A stretch of DNA of 64,000 bases from Sphingobium yanoikuyae. Lineage in GTDB: Bacteria > Pseudomonadota > Alphaproteobacteria > Sphingomonadales > Sphingomonadaceae. The notes beneath the pieces were generated by a model, which saw only the letters and a program-made list of their open reading frames with translations, was not told where the DNA came from and searched no databases. The first letter of the stretch is position 1. Every line of letters begins with the position of its first letter. The DNA lies in the NCBI RefSeq assembly GCF_013001025.1, contig NZ_CP053021.1, positions 1,753,501 through 1,817,500 on the forward strand, written 5' to 3'. Below, piece by piece: positions 25,745-34,639 of the stretch. The translations under genes were made by a program, and so were the position numbers.

Positions 25745-26053
25745 ATGCAGTTGAAGCCGGGATCGCGCTGGAAAAGTGCGGTATGCGATACCGAAGTCGT
25801 CGTGGTGCGCCCTCCCAAGGGTGATGTGGTGCTGGAATGCGGCGGGGCACCGATGGTCGCGAAGGACGCGCCCGTGCCGGAGGGGCTGGAACTGTCCGCC
25901 GATCTGGCCGGCGGCACGTCGGTCGGCAAACGCTATTTCAGCGATGCGATCGGCATCGAGGTACTGGGCAGCAAGGCCGGCAAAGGGTCGCTCTCCGCCA
26001 ATGGCGTGCCGCTCGCACTCAAGGAAGCCAAGGCGCTTCCTGCGTCCGACTGA
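25745..26053 (+). CDS. small conserved hypothetical protein
   Basis: 102 residues beginning MQLKPGSRWKSAVCDTEVVVV, with a CG pair in LECGGAPMV and a glycine-rich middle (AGGTSVGKRYFSD). No signal peptide or membrane segment. The start follows AGGAGG. It sits between a CoA-transferase (24 bases before) and an acyl-CoA ligase (18 bases after), so it belongs to that operon. The pattern of a short beta-rich protein with CxxC-like Cys14 and Cys37 is visible, but I do not recognise a named family. Confidence 0.7.
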   Translation: MQLKPGSRWKSAVCDTEVVVVRPPKGDVVLECGGAPMVAKDAPVPEGLELSADLAGGTSVGKRYFSDAIGIEVLGSKAGKGSLSANGVPLALKEAKALPASD

Positions 26054-26071
26054 TAGGGATCCGATAAAGCC

Positions 26072-27574
26072 ATGCAGACGCATCTTCTGCTCGAAATGGG
26101 GGCGGACAGTTTCCCCGACCGGATCGCCATGTCAGGCGCCGGGACGACCATGGATTATGGCGAGTTGCTGGCGCGCGCACGCGCCGGCGCCGCCTGGGTG
26201 AGTGCGCAGGCGGGCGAACGGCTGGTGTTCGTCGGCCTCAACGGACCCACGCTGCCCGTTGCCCTGTTCGCCAGCGGCCTTGCAGGCAAGCCGTTCGTTC
26301 CGCTCAACTACCGTCTTTCGGATGCCGACCTGTGCAAGCTGCTGGCCCGCACCGCGCCGTCGATCGCTGTGGTCGATGCCGATATGCTGCCGCGCGTCCG
26401 GGGCGTGGATGGCGTGACTTTCATCGCCCGCGCCGCATTCGACGCCGCCTGTGTCGATCCTCTCTGGCGCAAGGCCGACCTGGACTATGCCGACGAGGAC
26501 ATCGCTGTGCTTCTGTTCACCAGCGGCACGACTGGCGAACCCAAGGCAGCGGTGCTGCGCCACGCCAATCTGACCTCCTATGTCATCTCGACCGTCGAGT
26601 TCATGGACGCGGATGATGGGGAGGCCGCGCTGGTCAGTGTGCCACCCTACCATATTGCGGGCATTTCGGCGATCCTGACCAATATCTACAATGGCCGTCG
26701 GCTCGTCTATCTCGACGCCTTTACGCCGGAAGCCTGGGTCGACCGTGTCCAGGCGGAAAAGGTGACGCACGCCATGGTGGTGCCGACAATGCTCGGCCGC
26801 ATCCTCGACATACTGGATGTGCGCGGCGAACATCTGCCGAACCTGCGGGCACTGTCCTATGGCGGCGGCCGTATGCCGCAACCGGTGATCGAACGCGCGC
26901 TCGCCCACATGCCCCATGTCGATTATGTCAACGCGTATGGCCTGACGGAGACCAGTTCGACTATCGCGGTGCTGGGGCCGCAGGATCATCGCGATGCGAT
27001 CGGGTCGGATGATCCGGCCTTGCGTCGGCGCCTGGGATCGGTCGGTCGGCCACTGCCAGCGCTGGAACTGGAGATACGCTGTCCCGAGGGACGGGTCGTG
27101 GCAGCCGGCGAGTCTGGCGAGATTCACGTCCGCGGCGAGCAGGTCGCGGGCGAATATACCCACAAGAGCGTGCTGAGCGCCGATGGCTGGTTCGCCACCA
27201 ATGATGCGGGCTGGCTCGACGAGGATGGCTATCTCTATGTCGAGGGACGGCTGGACGATGTGATCGTGCGCGGCGGCGAGAATATCTCGCCTGGCGAGAT
27301 TGAGGACGTGCTGCGCCAGCATCCTGGGGTCGCTGATGTCGCGGTGCTGGGCCTACCCGACGACCAGTGGGGGGAGCGGGTCGCTGCGGTCATCGTGCCC
27401 CATGATCCGGCGCCCAGCATACAGGAACTGGCTGACTGGGTGAAGGTGCGGTTGCGTTCCACCAAAACGCCGGAAAGCTGGGATTTTCGCGCGGAGCTCC
27501 CCTATAACGACACCGGGAAGCTGCTGCGCCGCGTGCTCAAAGCCGAGCTGGCGAAGGCGGCAGCCAGGGTCTGA
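26072..27574 (+). CDS. acyl-CoA synthetase (AMP-forming, ANL superfamily)
   Basis: Activates a carboxylic acid with ATP and CoA through an acyl-adenylate. 500 residues. Core motifs in order: LLFTSGTTGEPKAAVL (P-loop, near 147-162), YGLTETSSTIAV (near 289), DAGWLDEDGYLYVEGR, VIVRGGENISPGEIE (hinge) and NDTGKLLRRVL with the catalytic Lys near the end. It is the final gene of the CoA-transferase operon, followed by a hairpin and the convergent thiolase-like gene. Specificity cannot be read from the sequence. Confidence 0.9.
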   Translation: MQTHLLLEMGADSFPDRIAMSGAGTTMDYGELLARARAGAAWVSAQAGERLVFVGLNGPTLPVALFASGLAGKPFVPLNYRLSDADLCKLLARTAPSIAVVDADMLPRVRGVDGVTFIARAAFDAACVDPLWRKADLDYADEDIAVLLFTSGTTGEPKAAVLRHANLTSYVISTVEFMDADDGEAALVSVPPYHIAGISAILTNIYNGRRLVYLDAFTPEAWVDRVQAEKVTHAMVVPTMLGRILDILDVRGEHLPNLRALSYGGGRMPQPVIERALAHMPHVDYVNAYGLTETSSTIAVLGPQDHRDAIGSDDPALRRRLGSVGRPLPALELEIRCPEGRVVAAGESGEIHVRGEQVAGEYTHKSVLSADGWFATNDAGWLDEDGYLYVEGRLDDVIVRGGENISPGEIEDVLRQHPGVADVAVLGLPDDQWGERVAAVIVPHDPAPSIQELADWVKVRLRSTKTPESWDFRAELPYNDTGKLLRRVLKAELAKAAARV

Positions 27575-27589
27575 GCAGTTGTTGGGAGG

Positions 27590-27611
27590 GGGCGGGCCTT
27601 GGTGCCCGCCC
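27590..27611. terminator. bidirectional hairpin terminator candidate
   Basis: GGGCGGGC (27590-27597) pairs with GCCCGCCC (27604-27611) around CTTGGT, between convergent stops at 27574 and 27620. It lacks a T-run but is strongly base-paired. Confidence 0.55.
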
Positions 27612-27619
27612 GGCCGTCC

Positions 27620-28798
27620 TCATACCGTCAGGAGCAGGCACCCGGCGATCGGTCCGCCCCCATTGGCGACCACGGCCACGTCCATGGGCTTGGAAACCTG
27701 CCGCGCGCCGCCCTGCCGGCGCAGCTGCACGCAGGCTTCGTGCAATATCCAATAGCCATGCATACGCCCTGCCGAAAGCTGGCCGCCATAGGTGTTGAGC
27801 GGCATTTCCCCGTCCAGCGCGATCCGGCTCGCGCCCTCCACGAACGGTCCGGCCTCACCATCCTTGCAGATACCCAGCGCTTCCAGCCAGGCGAAGGTCA
27901 GGAAGGTGAAACCGTCATAGAGCTGGGCGATGTCGATGTCGGATGGGCGAAGCGCCGTCTTGCTCCACATTTCCGCGGCCGCATCGACCGATGCCATCTT
28001 GGGATAATCGGACCGCATCGTCCAGGCGCCCTGGCCCCTGCTGCCGCCAAAGGCTTCTATGCGGATCGGCGGTTGGGGGCATTCCGCCGCATAATCGGGA
28101 TGGGAAACGACCACCGCAATCGATCCATCGATCGGAATGTCGCAGTCGAGCAGGCCGAACGGCGTGGAGATCATGCGTGCATTCATGTAGTCGTCGAGCG
28201 TGAAGGGGTCGCGAAATACCGCCTGGGGATTGCGCGCTGCATTATGGCGAGTATTGACCGCCAGCCAGCCCAACTGCTCTTTGGTGGTGCCATATAATTC
28301 CATATGCCGCCGGCAATGCATACTGAGCCAGTTGGTAGCGGCATAGGCATGATAGGCGATCAGTTGCGGTGCATCGGCCATACCGTGGGGCATTTGCACC
28401 TGCGCGGCGGAGACGGCAGGCCCGGCACTGAACAGCCCGGTCTTGTCATTCTCCAGCAGGTTGCCGCCCATCATCTTGACCGTGCGATAGACCAGTACAT
28501 GGCGCGCCTGGCCCGCCTCGACCGCTTCGGCCGCCGCCATGACATAAGATAGCAGGCCACCGCGGTCATAGCCCTGCCCGGCATAAGGCGGGTCGATACC
28601 GAGCGCTGCGCAGGCGGTGGCGCGCGGGGTGTCCCCCAGCGTCGCGACACCGTCCAGATCGGCCGCGGTCAGTCCCGCGTCCGCGATCGCCAAGCGGCTC
28701 GACTGGAGCGTGAGGTCGAGATCGCTGATCGCCGTCTTGCGACCGATGTCGGAAATACCGATGCCGGAAATCACGGCTTTCTTGCTCGACATCATCAT
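27620..28798 (-). CDS. thiolase-like protein (SCP2/lipid-transfer type) without nucleophilic Cys, possible retro-aldolase
   Basis: 392 residues with the thiolase fold (VISGIGISDIG at the start, AVVANGGGPIAGCLLLT at the end). Where thiolases carry the nucleophilic Cys, this has DRGGLLSYV, so normal thiolysis is unlikely. QLYDGFTFLTF and NTYGGQLSAGRMHG are the residues that in Ltp2-type steroid aldolases hold catalytic tyrosines. Ltp2 partners with a DUF35 protein to cleave C-C bonds in beta-hydroxyacyl-CoAs; a DUF35 gene is divergent 70 bases away. By inference it cleaves a branched hydroxyacyl-CoA. A paralogue is at 34640. Confidence 0.83.
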   Translation of the reverse strand: MMMSSKKAVISGIGISDIGRKTAISDLDLTLQSSRLAIADAGLTAADLDGVATLGDTPRATACAALGIDPPYAGQGYDRGGLLSYVMAAAEAVEAGQARHVLVYRTVKMMGGNLLENDKTGLFSAGPAVSAAQVQMPHGMADAPQLIAYHAYAATNWLSMHCRRHMELYGTTKEQLGWLAVNTRHNAARNPQAVFRDPFTLDDYMNARMISTPFGLLDCDIPIDGSIAVVVSHPDYAAECPQPPIRIEAFGGSRGQGAWTMRSDYPKMASVDAAAEMWSKTALRPSDIDIAQLYDGFTFLTFAWLEALGICKDGEAGPFVEGASRIALDGEMPLNTYGGQLSAGRMHGYWILHEACVQLRRQGGARQVSKPMDVAVVANGGGPIAGCLLLTV

Positions 28799-28869
28799 CT
28801 CCTGTCTGTCGTTGAATCACTGGACAAAGTCTCTCCTAGAGCTAGGGTCGCGCCCTTGTCACGGGAGAA

Positions 28870-29292
28870 ATGACAATGAGTCAGTTACAGGCTGCCGAGC
28901 CCGCGCCCAGGATGCTGGACATGTTACCCCAAACCTATCGCAGCTTCTGGACTGGCGGGCAGGACGGTGTGCTCCACCTGTTGCGCAATCGCCAGACCGG
29001 CCGTTTCGTCCACCCCTTCTGGCCAGTGGCAGACAATGACCCGCTGCTGGAAAGCGTGCCCGTGAGCGGTCGCGGGACGGTCTTTACCTACACCGTCAAC
29101 CATCAGGCTTATAATCCTGCGGTCCAGCCGCCCTACGTGATCGCCATCGTGCAGTTGGAGGAACAGGAGGATCTGCGGATCGCCACCAACATCGTGAACT
29201 GCGATCCGCAGGATGTCACGATCGGTATGGCGGTGCAGGTGCGGTTCGAGCAGCAGGGCGGCCTGTTCGTGCCCGTGTTCGCACCGGCCTGA
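28870..29292 (+). CDS. DUF35 OB-fold protein lacking the zinc ribbon cysteines
   Basis: 140 residues. The C-terminal OB fold is clear: GRGTVFTYTVNHQAYNP, PPYVIAIVQLEE and IGMAVQVRFEQQ. In the N-terminal rubredoxin-like ribbon, where the paralogue at 35824 has four cysteines, this has HLLRNRQTGRFVHPFWPV and no Cys, so it cannot bind zinc in the same way. DUF35 proteins bind thiolase-like aldolases or hydratases and present acyl-CoA. It is divergent from the thiolase-like gene at 27620-28798 and likely its partner. Confidence 0.82.
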   Translation: MTMSQLQAAEPAPRMLDMLPQTYRSFWTGGQDGVLHLLRNRQTGRFVHPFWPVADNDPLLESVPVSGRGTVFTYTVNHQAYNPAVQPPYVIAIVQLEEQEDLRIATNIVNCDPQDVTIGMAVQVRFEQQGGLFVPVFAPA

Positions 29293-29520
29293 CGCGCGAG
29301 CCGGTAGCGCGTGCACCGGTTCGGTTAATTCTTCACCGTCGATACACGCTGCCAATATTCTCGGCAGGGCGTTGAGCGCCTCGTTAAGAACCGCGCGATT
29401 GCGCGGCTCGCCACATGCAGCATGACAATGAAACCCGCAATTCGCCGCTTGCAAAATCACGTGGGCGGGCATAAAAATGACAAAATATCAGTTTTAAGAA
29501 TGGCGCGAGGAGTTTTGAGG

Positions 29521-30831
29521 ATGCAACTGGAAGACATGATCATCGTCAGCGTTGACGATCACGCCGTCGAATCCCCGGAAGCCTTCGTCCGCCACTATCC
29601 GGCGGACAAGAAGCCCCGCGCACCCAAGATTATCGATAAGGACGGCAAGGACGTATGGCTGTGGGATGGGAAGATCTACCCGACCATAGGCCTCAACGCC
29701 GTCGTCGGTCGTCCGCGCAGCGAATATGGCATGGAGCCGACGCGCTTCGAGCAACTGCGCCCCGGCTGCTTCGATCCCAAGGCGCGGGTCGACGACATGA
29801 ACGTCAATGGCGTGCTGGGGTCGCTCAACTTCCCTACCATGCCGGGCTTTGCCGGCGGCACCTTCATCGCCAACCCGAACCGTGAAGAGGCTTTGCTCGC
29901 CATTCGGGCGTGGAACGACTGGCATGTGCTGGAATGGTGCGAAATCGGCAAGCATCGTCTGATCCCGATGATTATCCTGCCGCTTTGGGACATGGACCTT
30001 ACCATCGCCGAAATGCGCCGGATGTCAAAATATGGCGTCCACAATATCGCCTTCCCGGACAATCCCGCGCGCGGCGGACTGCCCAGCATTCATAACGACT
30101 ATTGGACGTCGTTCTGGAAGGAATGCTGCGACCTCAAGATGCTGCTCAACTGCCATATCGGCACTGGCAGCCGCGCGGAACATGCCTCTGACGAGACGCC
30201 GATCGACGCCTGGATCACGACCATGCCGATGGCGATCGCCAATTCCGCGGCGGACTGGTTGTTCGGCCGCTTCTGGAAGGATTTTCCGGACTTGCGCATG
30301 GCCCTGTCGGAAGGGGGCATCGGCTGGATTCCCTATTTCCTGGAACGGGCCGACTTCACCAATGAACATCATCATGAGTGGACCTTTACCGACTTCGCCA
30401 ATGGCGAACGCCCGTCGGACGTGTTCAAACGCCATATCGTCACCTGCTTCATCGACGACCAGTTCGGACTGAAGAGCATGGAATATATGAACCCGGATAT
30501 GGTTTGCTATGAAGCAGACTATCCACATTCCGACACTTTGTGGCCCAACTGCCCGGAACATCTATGGCTGTCGGTTCAAGGTCTTAGCGACGGGGTGATT
30601 AACAAGGTCACGCACGAAAATGCCATGCGGGTGATGAATTTCAACCCGATTGAGGCGCTGGGCGGCCGCCAGAACTGCACCGTCGGGCATCTGCGCGAAT
30701 TGGGTAAGGACGTCGATGTCAGCCCGCGCCAGGGGCTGGGTGGGTTGAAGACGGACAGTATGCACACCGTCGGCGATGCCCGCCGTCCGGTCACGTCGGG
30801 CGAGATCATGGCGATGTTCGCTGCGGCCTGA
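29521..30831 (+). CDS. amidohydrolase-2 family metal-dependent hydrolase
   Basis: 436 residues. Starts MQLEDMIIVSVDDHAVESP: the first metal site is DDH in place of HxH, as in many ACMSD-like members. LNCHIGTGSRAEH, LSEGGIGWIPYFLERAD and YEADYPHSDTLWPN supply the later His, Glu and Asp residues. ATG 29521 follows AGGAG at 9 bases; upstream in-frame ATGs lack similarity. Such proteins act as decarboxylases or hydrolases, and in catabolic clusters may hydrolyse or hydrate cyclic intermediates; the reaction is unknown. It stands alone after a 228-base gap, with 400 empty bases downstream. Confidence 0.85.
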   Translation: MQLEDMIIVSVDDHAVESPEAFVRHYPADKKPRAPKIIDKDGKDVWLWDGKIYPTIGLNAVVGRPRSEYGMEPTRFEQLRPGCFDPKARVDDMNVNGVLGSLNFPTMPGFAGGTFIANPNREEALLAIRAWNDWHVLEWCEIGKHRLIPMIILPLWDMDLTIAEMRRMSKYGVHNIAFPDNPARGGLPSIHNDYWTSFWKECCDLKMLLNCHIGTGSRAEHASDETPIDAWITTMPMAIANSAADWLFGRFWKDFPDLRMALSEGGIGWIPYFLERADFTNEHHHEWTFTDFANGERPSDVFKRHIVTCFIDDQFGLKSMEYMNPDMVCYEADYPHSDTLWPNCPEHLWLSVQGLSDGVINKVTHENAMRVMNFNPIEALGGRQNCTVGHLRELGKDVDVSPRQGLGGLKTDSMHTVGDARRPVTSGEIMAMFAAA

Positions 30832-31232
30832 GGAGCGGCCGAAAAGATGAAGTCGCGGGGACAAGGCGAGCCGTCGCCATGGCCCCGCCCCGTTTTTTTT
30901 GGGGGGGGGCGGCGTGGGCAACTGGACCATGGCGCGGATCGTCGCAGCGCGAGCAGCGCGGGGTTGCCTTGGGCCGGGATCCGTCCGGTTGCCGCTTGCT
31001 CACGGGTTAAGCCTGCAAGTTTGGCAACATAGGAAGGGTCTTTCGTCTGACCGCGACGCCTTCCGCCCGACGGCAATAGCGTCGGTAGGGCCGCTCCAGC
31101 AGCGCCTGATCCGTCCCCCGGCCCGCTTGACCAAGAGACGTGTCTGTCCGCGATGACGACCGCGCCGTCGGGACAGGCGCCGCCTCCGGTAACCCGTTCG
31201 ATTGGTCCCAGCGCGCTGTCCGGCCGGATACC
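30832..31232. other. 400-base gene-free stretch with T8G9 homopolymer junction
   Basis: No frame has recognisable homology. It contains eight T (30893-30900) followed directly by nine G (30901-30909), preceded by CCCCGCCCCG that can pair with the G-run. That could act as a terminator of the amidohydrolase transcript. Nothing else was seen. Confidence 0.5.
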
Positions 31233-32036
31233 TCACATCGCCGAAATGCCGCCATCCAGCTTGAGTTCGGCGCCCGTCATCATCCGGCTTTCGTCGGACG
31301 CGAGATAGAGGACGGCATAGGCGACATCATCGGGTTCCCCGACACGACCAATCGGGATCTGCCGCGCGAGCTTGGCGAGCCGCTCTTCCTGCGTCCCACG
31401 CCCGATGCCGTCCAGCAACGGCGTGTTGACAAAGGTAGGGTGCACTGAGTTGCACCGTATATCGAGGCCTTCGCGTGCACAGTAGAGGGCAATGGATTTG
31501 CTGAGCATCCACACGGCCGCCTTGGACGTATTGTAGCCTACGAAGTTGGCGCTCGCGATCATCCCCGCGATCGACGAGATATTGACGATCGATCCGGGCA
31601 TATGGTCACGCATCACGCGCAGTGCGGCGCGACTGCCGAAGAAGACGCTGTCGACATTAATCGCCATGGTCCGGTCCCAAAGGTCGGTCGGCATATCCTC
31701 GATCGTGCCCATGGGCGCGATGCCGGCGTTGTTGACCAGTACTGACAGGCCGCCCATCGCCGCCGCCGCCGCGTCGATGACCGGTCGCCACCCTTCCTCG
31801 TCCGTGACGTCGAGGAAGAAGGCGCAGGCTGTGCCGGTGCCCAGTTCCACATTGATCGCGTCCGCCAGGGCGGCGGCGCCGGACAGGTTCAGGTCAGCGA
31901 TTGCGACCTTGGCACCATGGCGCGCGAGCATCCAGGCGCTCGCCGCGCCCAGGCCTTGCGCACCGCCGGTGACCAGTGCCTTTTTGCCGGCGACACGCCC
32001 CGATCTGTCGGTCGACGCGCTCAGCGAATTTCCCAC
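31233..32036 (-). CDS. short-chain dehydrogenase/reductase (SDR)
   Basis: 267 residues from a GTG at 32036, which overlaps the end of the upstream crotonase by 16 bases; there is no ATG before the cofactor motif, which decides this start. Motifs are LVTGGAQGLG (20-29), VNNAG, NISSIAG and YNTSK. The end GAELKLDGG is typical. Co-transcribed with the crotonase, so it probably oxidises the hydroxyacyl-CoA that the crotonase forms, as a 3-hydroxyacyl-CoA dehydrogenase of SDR type. Confidence 0.85.
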   Translation of the reverse strand: MGNSLSASTDRSGRVAGKKALVTGGAQGLGAASAWMLARHGAKVAIADLNLSGAAALADAINVELGTGTACAFFLDVTDEEGWRPVIDAAAAAMGGLSVLVNNAGIAPMGTIEDMPTDLWDRTMAINVDSVFFGSRAALRVMRDHMPGSIVNISSIAGMIASANFVGYNTSKAAVWMLSKSIALYCAREGLDIRCNSVHPTFVNTPLLDGIGRGTQEERLAKLARQIPIGRVGEPDDVAYAVLYLASDESRMMTGAELKLDGGISAM

Positions 32037-32815
32037 TTCTTGGCATTGTTCATGATTGCCCAGCGATCGACCTGCGCGGTCCCGATGGGGTTGCCGAGAA
32101 AACAATATTTGAGACCCGTCTGGAGCGCGCCGGTACGGGTCTGGTCCAGCGACTCCCAGATCGCACGCACTGTGCCCTGCGTGGCAGCGGGCGGCTTGGC
32201 TGCGATCTGCCGCCCCAGTTCGTCAGCCCGCTCCCAAAGCCGCTCCAGGGTGACGACTTCGCTCACCAATCCGATCCGCTTGGCGGTCTCCGCGCCGATC
32301 CGCTCGTCATTGCCGAGGAGGGCCATGCGCAGTACGTCGCCCAATGGCATCCGATAGGTCGCACCGATGGGTTCCAGCGCCGACGTCATGCCATAGGTGA
32401 CATGGGGGTCAAAGAAGGTCGCTTCGTCCGAGCAGATGATGATGTCGCTCTCGTTGATCCAGTAGAAGGCGCCGCCCGCAGCCATGCCGTGCACGGCGCA
32501 GACCACTGGCTTCCAGCAGCGATTGGCCTTGGGGCCCAGGAAGTCACCAGGATCCTGCGCGGTCCAGATATTGTCGTGCATGATCTTGCCTTCGGGCGTC
32601 TGGCTGTCCTTGACGTCCACGCCCGTCGAGAAAGCCCGCCCCTTCGCTGCCCGCAGCACGACGCAATGGACATCATCGTCGGCCGATATATCCTTCCACA
32701 GATAGTCGAACTCTTCCAGCATCCGTTTGGTAAAGGAGTTCAGCGCTTCGGGTCGGTTGATCGTGACGGTGGCCACATGATCGGTCTTTGTGACGATGAT
32801 AGTTTCATATTCCAT
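32021..32815 (-). CDS. enoyl-CoA hydratase/isomerase family protein
   Basis: 264 residues with GRAFSTGVDV (oxyanion) and HGMAAGGAFYWINESD, followed by FFDPHVTYGMTSALEP. No acidic residue at the usual first catalytic place (GGAFYW), so hydratase activity is unsure. The long C-terminal tail (NPIGTAQVDRWAIMNNAKKW) is unusual. Led by the promoter element at 32827-32850 and followed by the overlapping SDR. Divergent from the GntR regulator at 32929. Confidence 0.86.
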   Translation of the reverse strand: MEYETIIVTKTDHVATVTINRPEALNSFTKRMLEEFDYLWKDISADDDVHCVVLRAAKGRAFSTGVDVKDSQTPEGKIMHDNIWTAQDPGDFLGPKANRCWKPVVCAVHGMAAGGAFYWINESDIIICSDEATFFDPHVTYGMTSALEPIGATYRMPLGDVLRMALLGNDERIGAETAKRIGLVSEVVTLERLWERADELGRQIAAKPPAATQGTVRAIWESLDQTRTGALQTGLKYCFLGNPIGTAQVDRWAIMNNAKKWEIR

Positions 32816-32826
32816 CGGGACGTTCC

Positions 32827-32850
32827 CCTATAACTAGGTTAGATAGGCCT
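32827..32850 (-). promoter_or_regulatory. recurring promoter element (site A)
   Basis: Contains TATAACTAGGTT (32829-32840), reverse complement of AACCTAGTTATA, identical over 12 bases to the element at 47186, plus an extra TTAGATAGG half. It lies 12-35 bases before the crotonase start at 32815, where repressor binding would block transcription. Confidence 0.6.
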
Positions 32851-32903
32851 TATTCCGCCGTGCCGATATGTGCAAGCTTGCCAAGCTCCCGCCGCCGGTT
32901 TTA

Positions 32904-32914
32904 GAACAAGGTTC
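32904..32914 (+). promoter_or_regulatory. GAAC-AAG-GTTC palindrome before GntR gene
   Basis: An 11-base perfect inverted repeat with a 3-base spacer, ending 14 bases before the regulator's start. Its place suits an autoregulatory site. Confidence 0.35.
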
Positions 32915-32928
32915 ACCTTTTTGGGGAG

Positions 32929-33735
32929 ATGAATTTGTCCCGCGTGCGTAACGAGATGACAACTGACCAGGCGCCGCCGGCAGCCGGGCCTATTCGCGTG
33001 CCCAAGACATCCGAAGTTGTTGCTGATCATATTCGCAAGCGCATTGTGCGCGGCGAGCTGAAGGAGGGCGATTTTCTACCGCCCGAAGGCCAATTGATGG
33101 TGACGCTGGGTATATCCCGCCCCACGTTGCGAGAGGCGTTTCGCATCCTTGAAGCCGAAATGCTCATCAGCGTCGGTCGCGGGTCGCGTACCGGTGCCCG
33201 GGTTCATGCGCCGCGCGTCGAAAGCGTGTCGCGTTACGCAGGATTCGTTTTGCAGTCCCAGGGTACGACCGTCGGCGACATCTACGAGGCGCGGCTCGCG
33301 ATTGAGCCTTATATTGCACGGCGCCTGGCGGAAAAGCCGCCCAAGGATGTCGTCGGCCGACTGACGAGTGAAATCGATCGTTTGCAGGCGATGGTCGAGG
33401 AAGCCCGCTATGTCGATTTCATGATCGGTCTGGCTGAGTTCCATCGTATTCTGGTCGAGTTGGGGGGCAATCAGACGCTGCTGTTCCTCACGACCATCCT
33501 GCATGGCGTGGTGGCCCGGTATCAGGTCGAGCATCTCGAGAGGCGCGCCGTTTCGGACGAGATCCAGCGCAAGCGATCGCTGGGCGGTATTCGGTCCTTC
33601 CGCAAGCTGGTGGCGCTGATCGAAGCAGGCGATGGCGACAAAGCGGAAGCGCATTGGCGTCTGCATGTTATCAATGCAAACAAGTCCTGGCTGGAGCCTG
33701 ACCAAGCCGACAGCCTGATCGAAGTGTTGGATTAG
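32929..33735 (+). CDS. GntR family (FadR subfamily) transcriptional regulator
   Basis: 268 residues. Winged helix near 25-90 (SEVVADHIRKRIVRGELKEG, GISRPTLREAFRILE) and an FCD-type ligand domain with repeated Arg/His residues that normally bind a metal or acid (LAEFHRILVELGGNQ). The paralogue is at 12060. GGGGAG abuts the ATG at 32929, so the true start could be TTG 32935 or ATG 32956. Followed by the CitE-like gene after 6 bases, and divergent from crotonase/SDR; likely controls one or both. Confidence 0.87.
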   Translation: MNLSRVRNEMTTDQAPPAAGPIRVPKTSEVVADHIRKRIVRGELKEGDFLPPEGQLMVTLGISRPTLREAFRILEAEMLISVGRGSRTGARVHAPRVESVSRYAGFVLQSQGTTVGDIYEARLAIEPYIARRLAEKPPKDVVGRLTSEIDRLQAMVEEARYVDFMIGLAEFHRILVELGGNQTLLFLTTILHGVVARYQVEHLERRAVSDEIQRKRSLGGIRSFRKLVALIEAGDGDKAEAHWRLHVINANKSWLEPDQADSLIEVLD

Positions 33736-33741
33736 CCGATC

Positions 33742-34626
33742 ATGGCTGCGTCCCTTTTGCCGATGCGGTCCTGGCTATTCGTGCCGGGCGATGATGATCG
33801 CAAAATGGCTAAGGCGGTGGACAGTGCGGCCGACATCGTCCTGTTCGACCTGGAAGATGCTGTCGCGACCGAAAAAAAGGCTATCGCTCGTCAAACTGTT
33901 TGCGCCGTTCTGAAGACGCGGGCGGACGGGCACGAAAGATTGTGGGTCCGGGTCAATCCGCTGGATGGACCTTATACACTTGATGATCTGGTTGCGATCA
34001 TGCCCGAACGGCCCGGCGGGATCATGCTGCCCAAGGTTCACGGACGGCAGGATGTGGAAAGGCTGGACCATTATCTCTCTGCGTTGGAGGCGGTGAATGG
34101 CATCGCGCCGGGATCGACCCCGGTGATCGCGCTGGTGACTGAAACTGCCCAAGCGATGTTCCATACCGGCGACTATAAGGGGGCGCCGCGTGTCGTGGCG
34201 CTGACATGGGGCAGTGAGGATCTGGCTGATTCGCTCGGCGCGACCACGAATCGAAATTCCGACGGCAGCTATGGTTTTACCTATGAACTGGCGCGGTCCT
34301 TATGTCTTTTGGGCGTGGCTGCGGCTGGGGTGACGGCGATAGATACGATACAGAGCGATTTTCGCGATCTTGACGGCCTGAAGATGCGGGCGGAAAGTGT
34401 GCGACGCGAAGGGTATCGAGGCATGTTGGCGATCCATCCTGCACAGGTGGATGTGATCAACGCAGCGTTCAGCCCAACAGACGCGGAAATCGCGGAAGCG
34501 CAAGCGATCGTTGATCTTTTCTCTGCCAGTCCGGGCACCGGCGCCATAGGTTACAGGGGCGGGATGCTCGACCGGCCCTTTCTGTCGCGCGCTCAGAAAT
34601 TGCTTGAACAGGCCGGCCTTCGCTGA
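33742..34626 (+). CDS. HpcH/HpaI aldolase / citrate lyase beta-like (CitE) protein
   Basis: 294 residues, TIM-barrel C-C lyase. Motifs are SWLFVPGDDDRK, DIVLFDLEDAV (metal-binding Glu/Asp), LPKVHG, LVTETAQAMF, TWGSEDLADSLGA and AIHPAQVDVIN. Stand-alone members cleave malyl-, citramalyl- or other beta-hydroxyacyl-CoAs to acetyl- or propionyl-CoA plus a keto acid. It follows the GntR gene by 6 bases, so it is probably under its control. In context it may release a short fragment late in the pathway. Exact substrate unknown. Confidence 0.85.
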   Translation: MAASLLPMRSWLFVPGDDDRKMAKAVDSAADIVLFDLEDAVATEKKAIARQTVCAVLKTRADGHERLWVRVNPLDGPYTLDDLVAIMPERPGGIMLPKVHGRQDVERLDHYLSALEAVNGIAPGSTPVIALVTETAQAMFHTGDYKGAPRVVALTWGSEDLADSLGATTNRNSDGSYGFTYELARSLCLLGVAAAGVTAIDTIQSDFRDLDGLKMRAESVRREGYRGMLAIHPAQVDVINAAFSPTDAEIAEAQAIVDLFSASPGTGAIGYRGGMLDRPFLSRAQKLLEQAGLR

Positions 34627-34639
34627 TCGCAGGTGCGGC

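Noticed and set aside
28831..28848. CCTAGAGCTAGG as another copy of the recurring promoter element
   Set aside because: Only the CCTA/TAGG tips agree; the spacer and flanks differ, so it is not counted.
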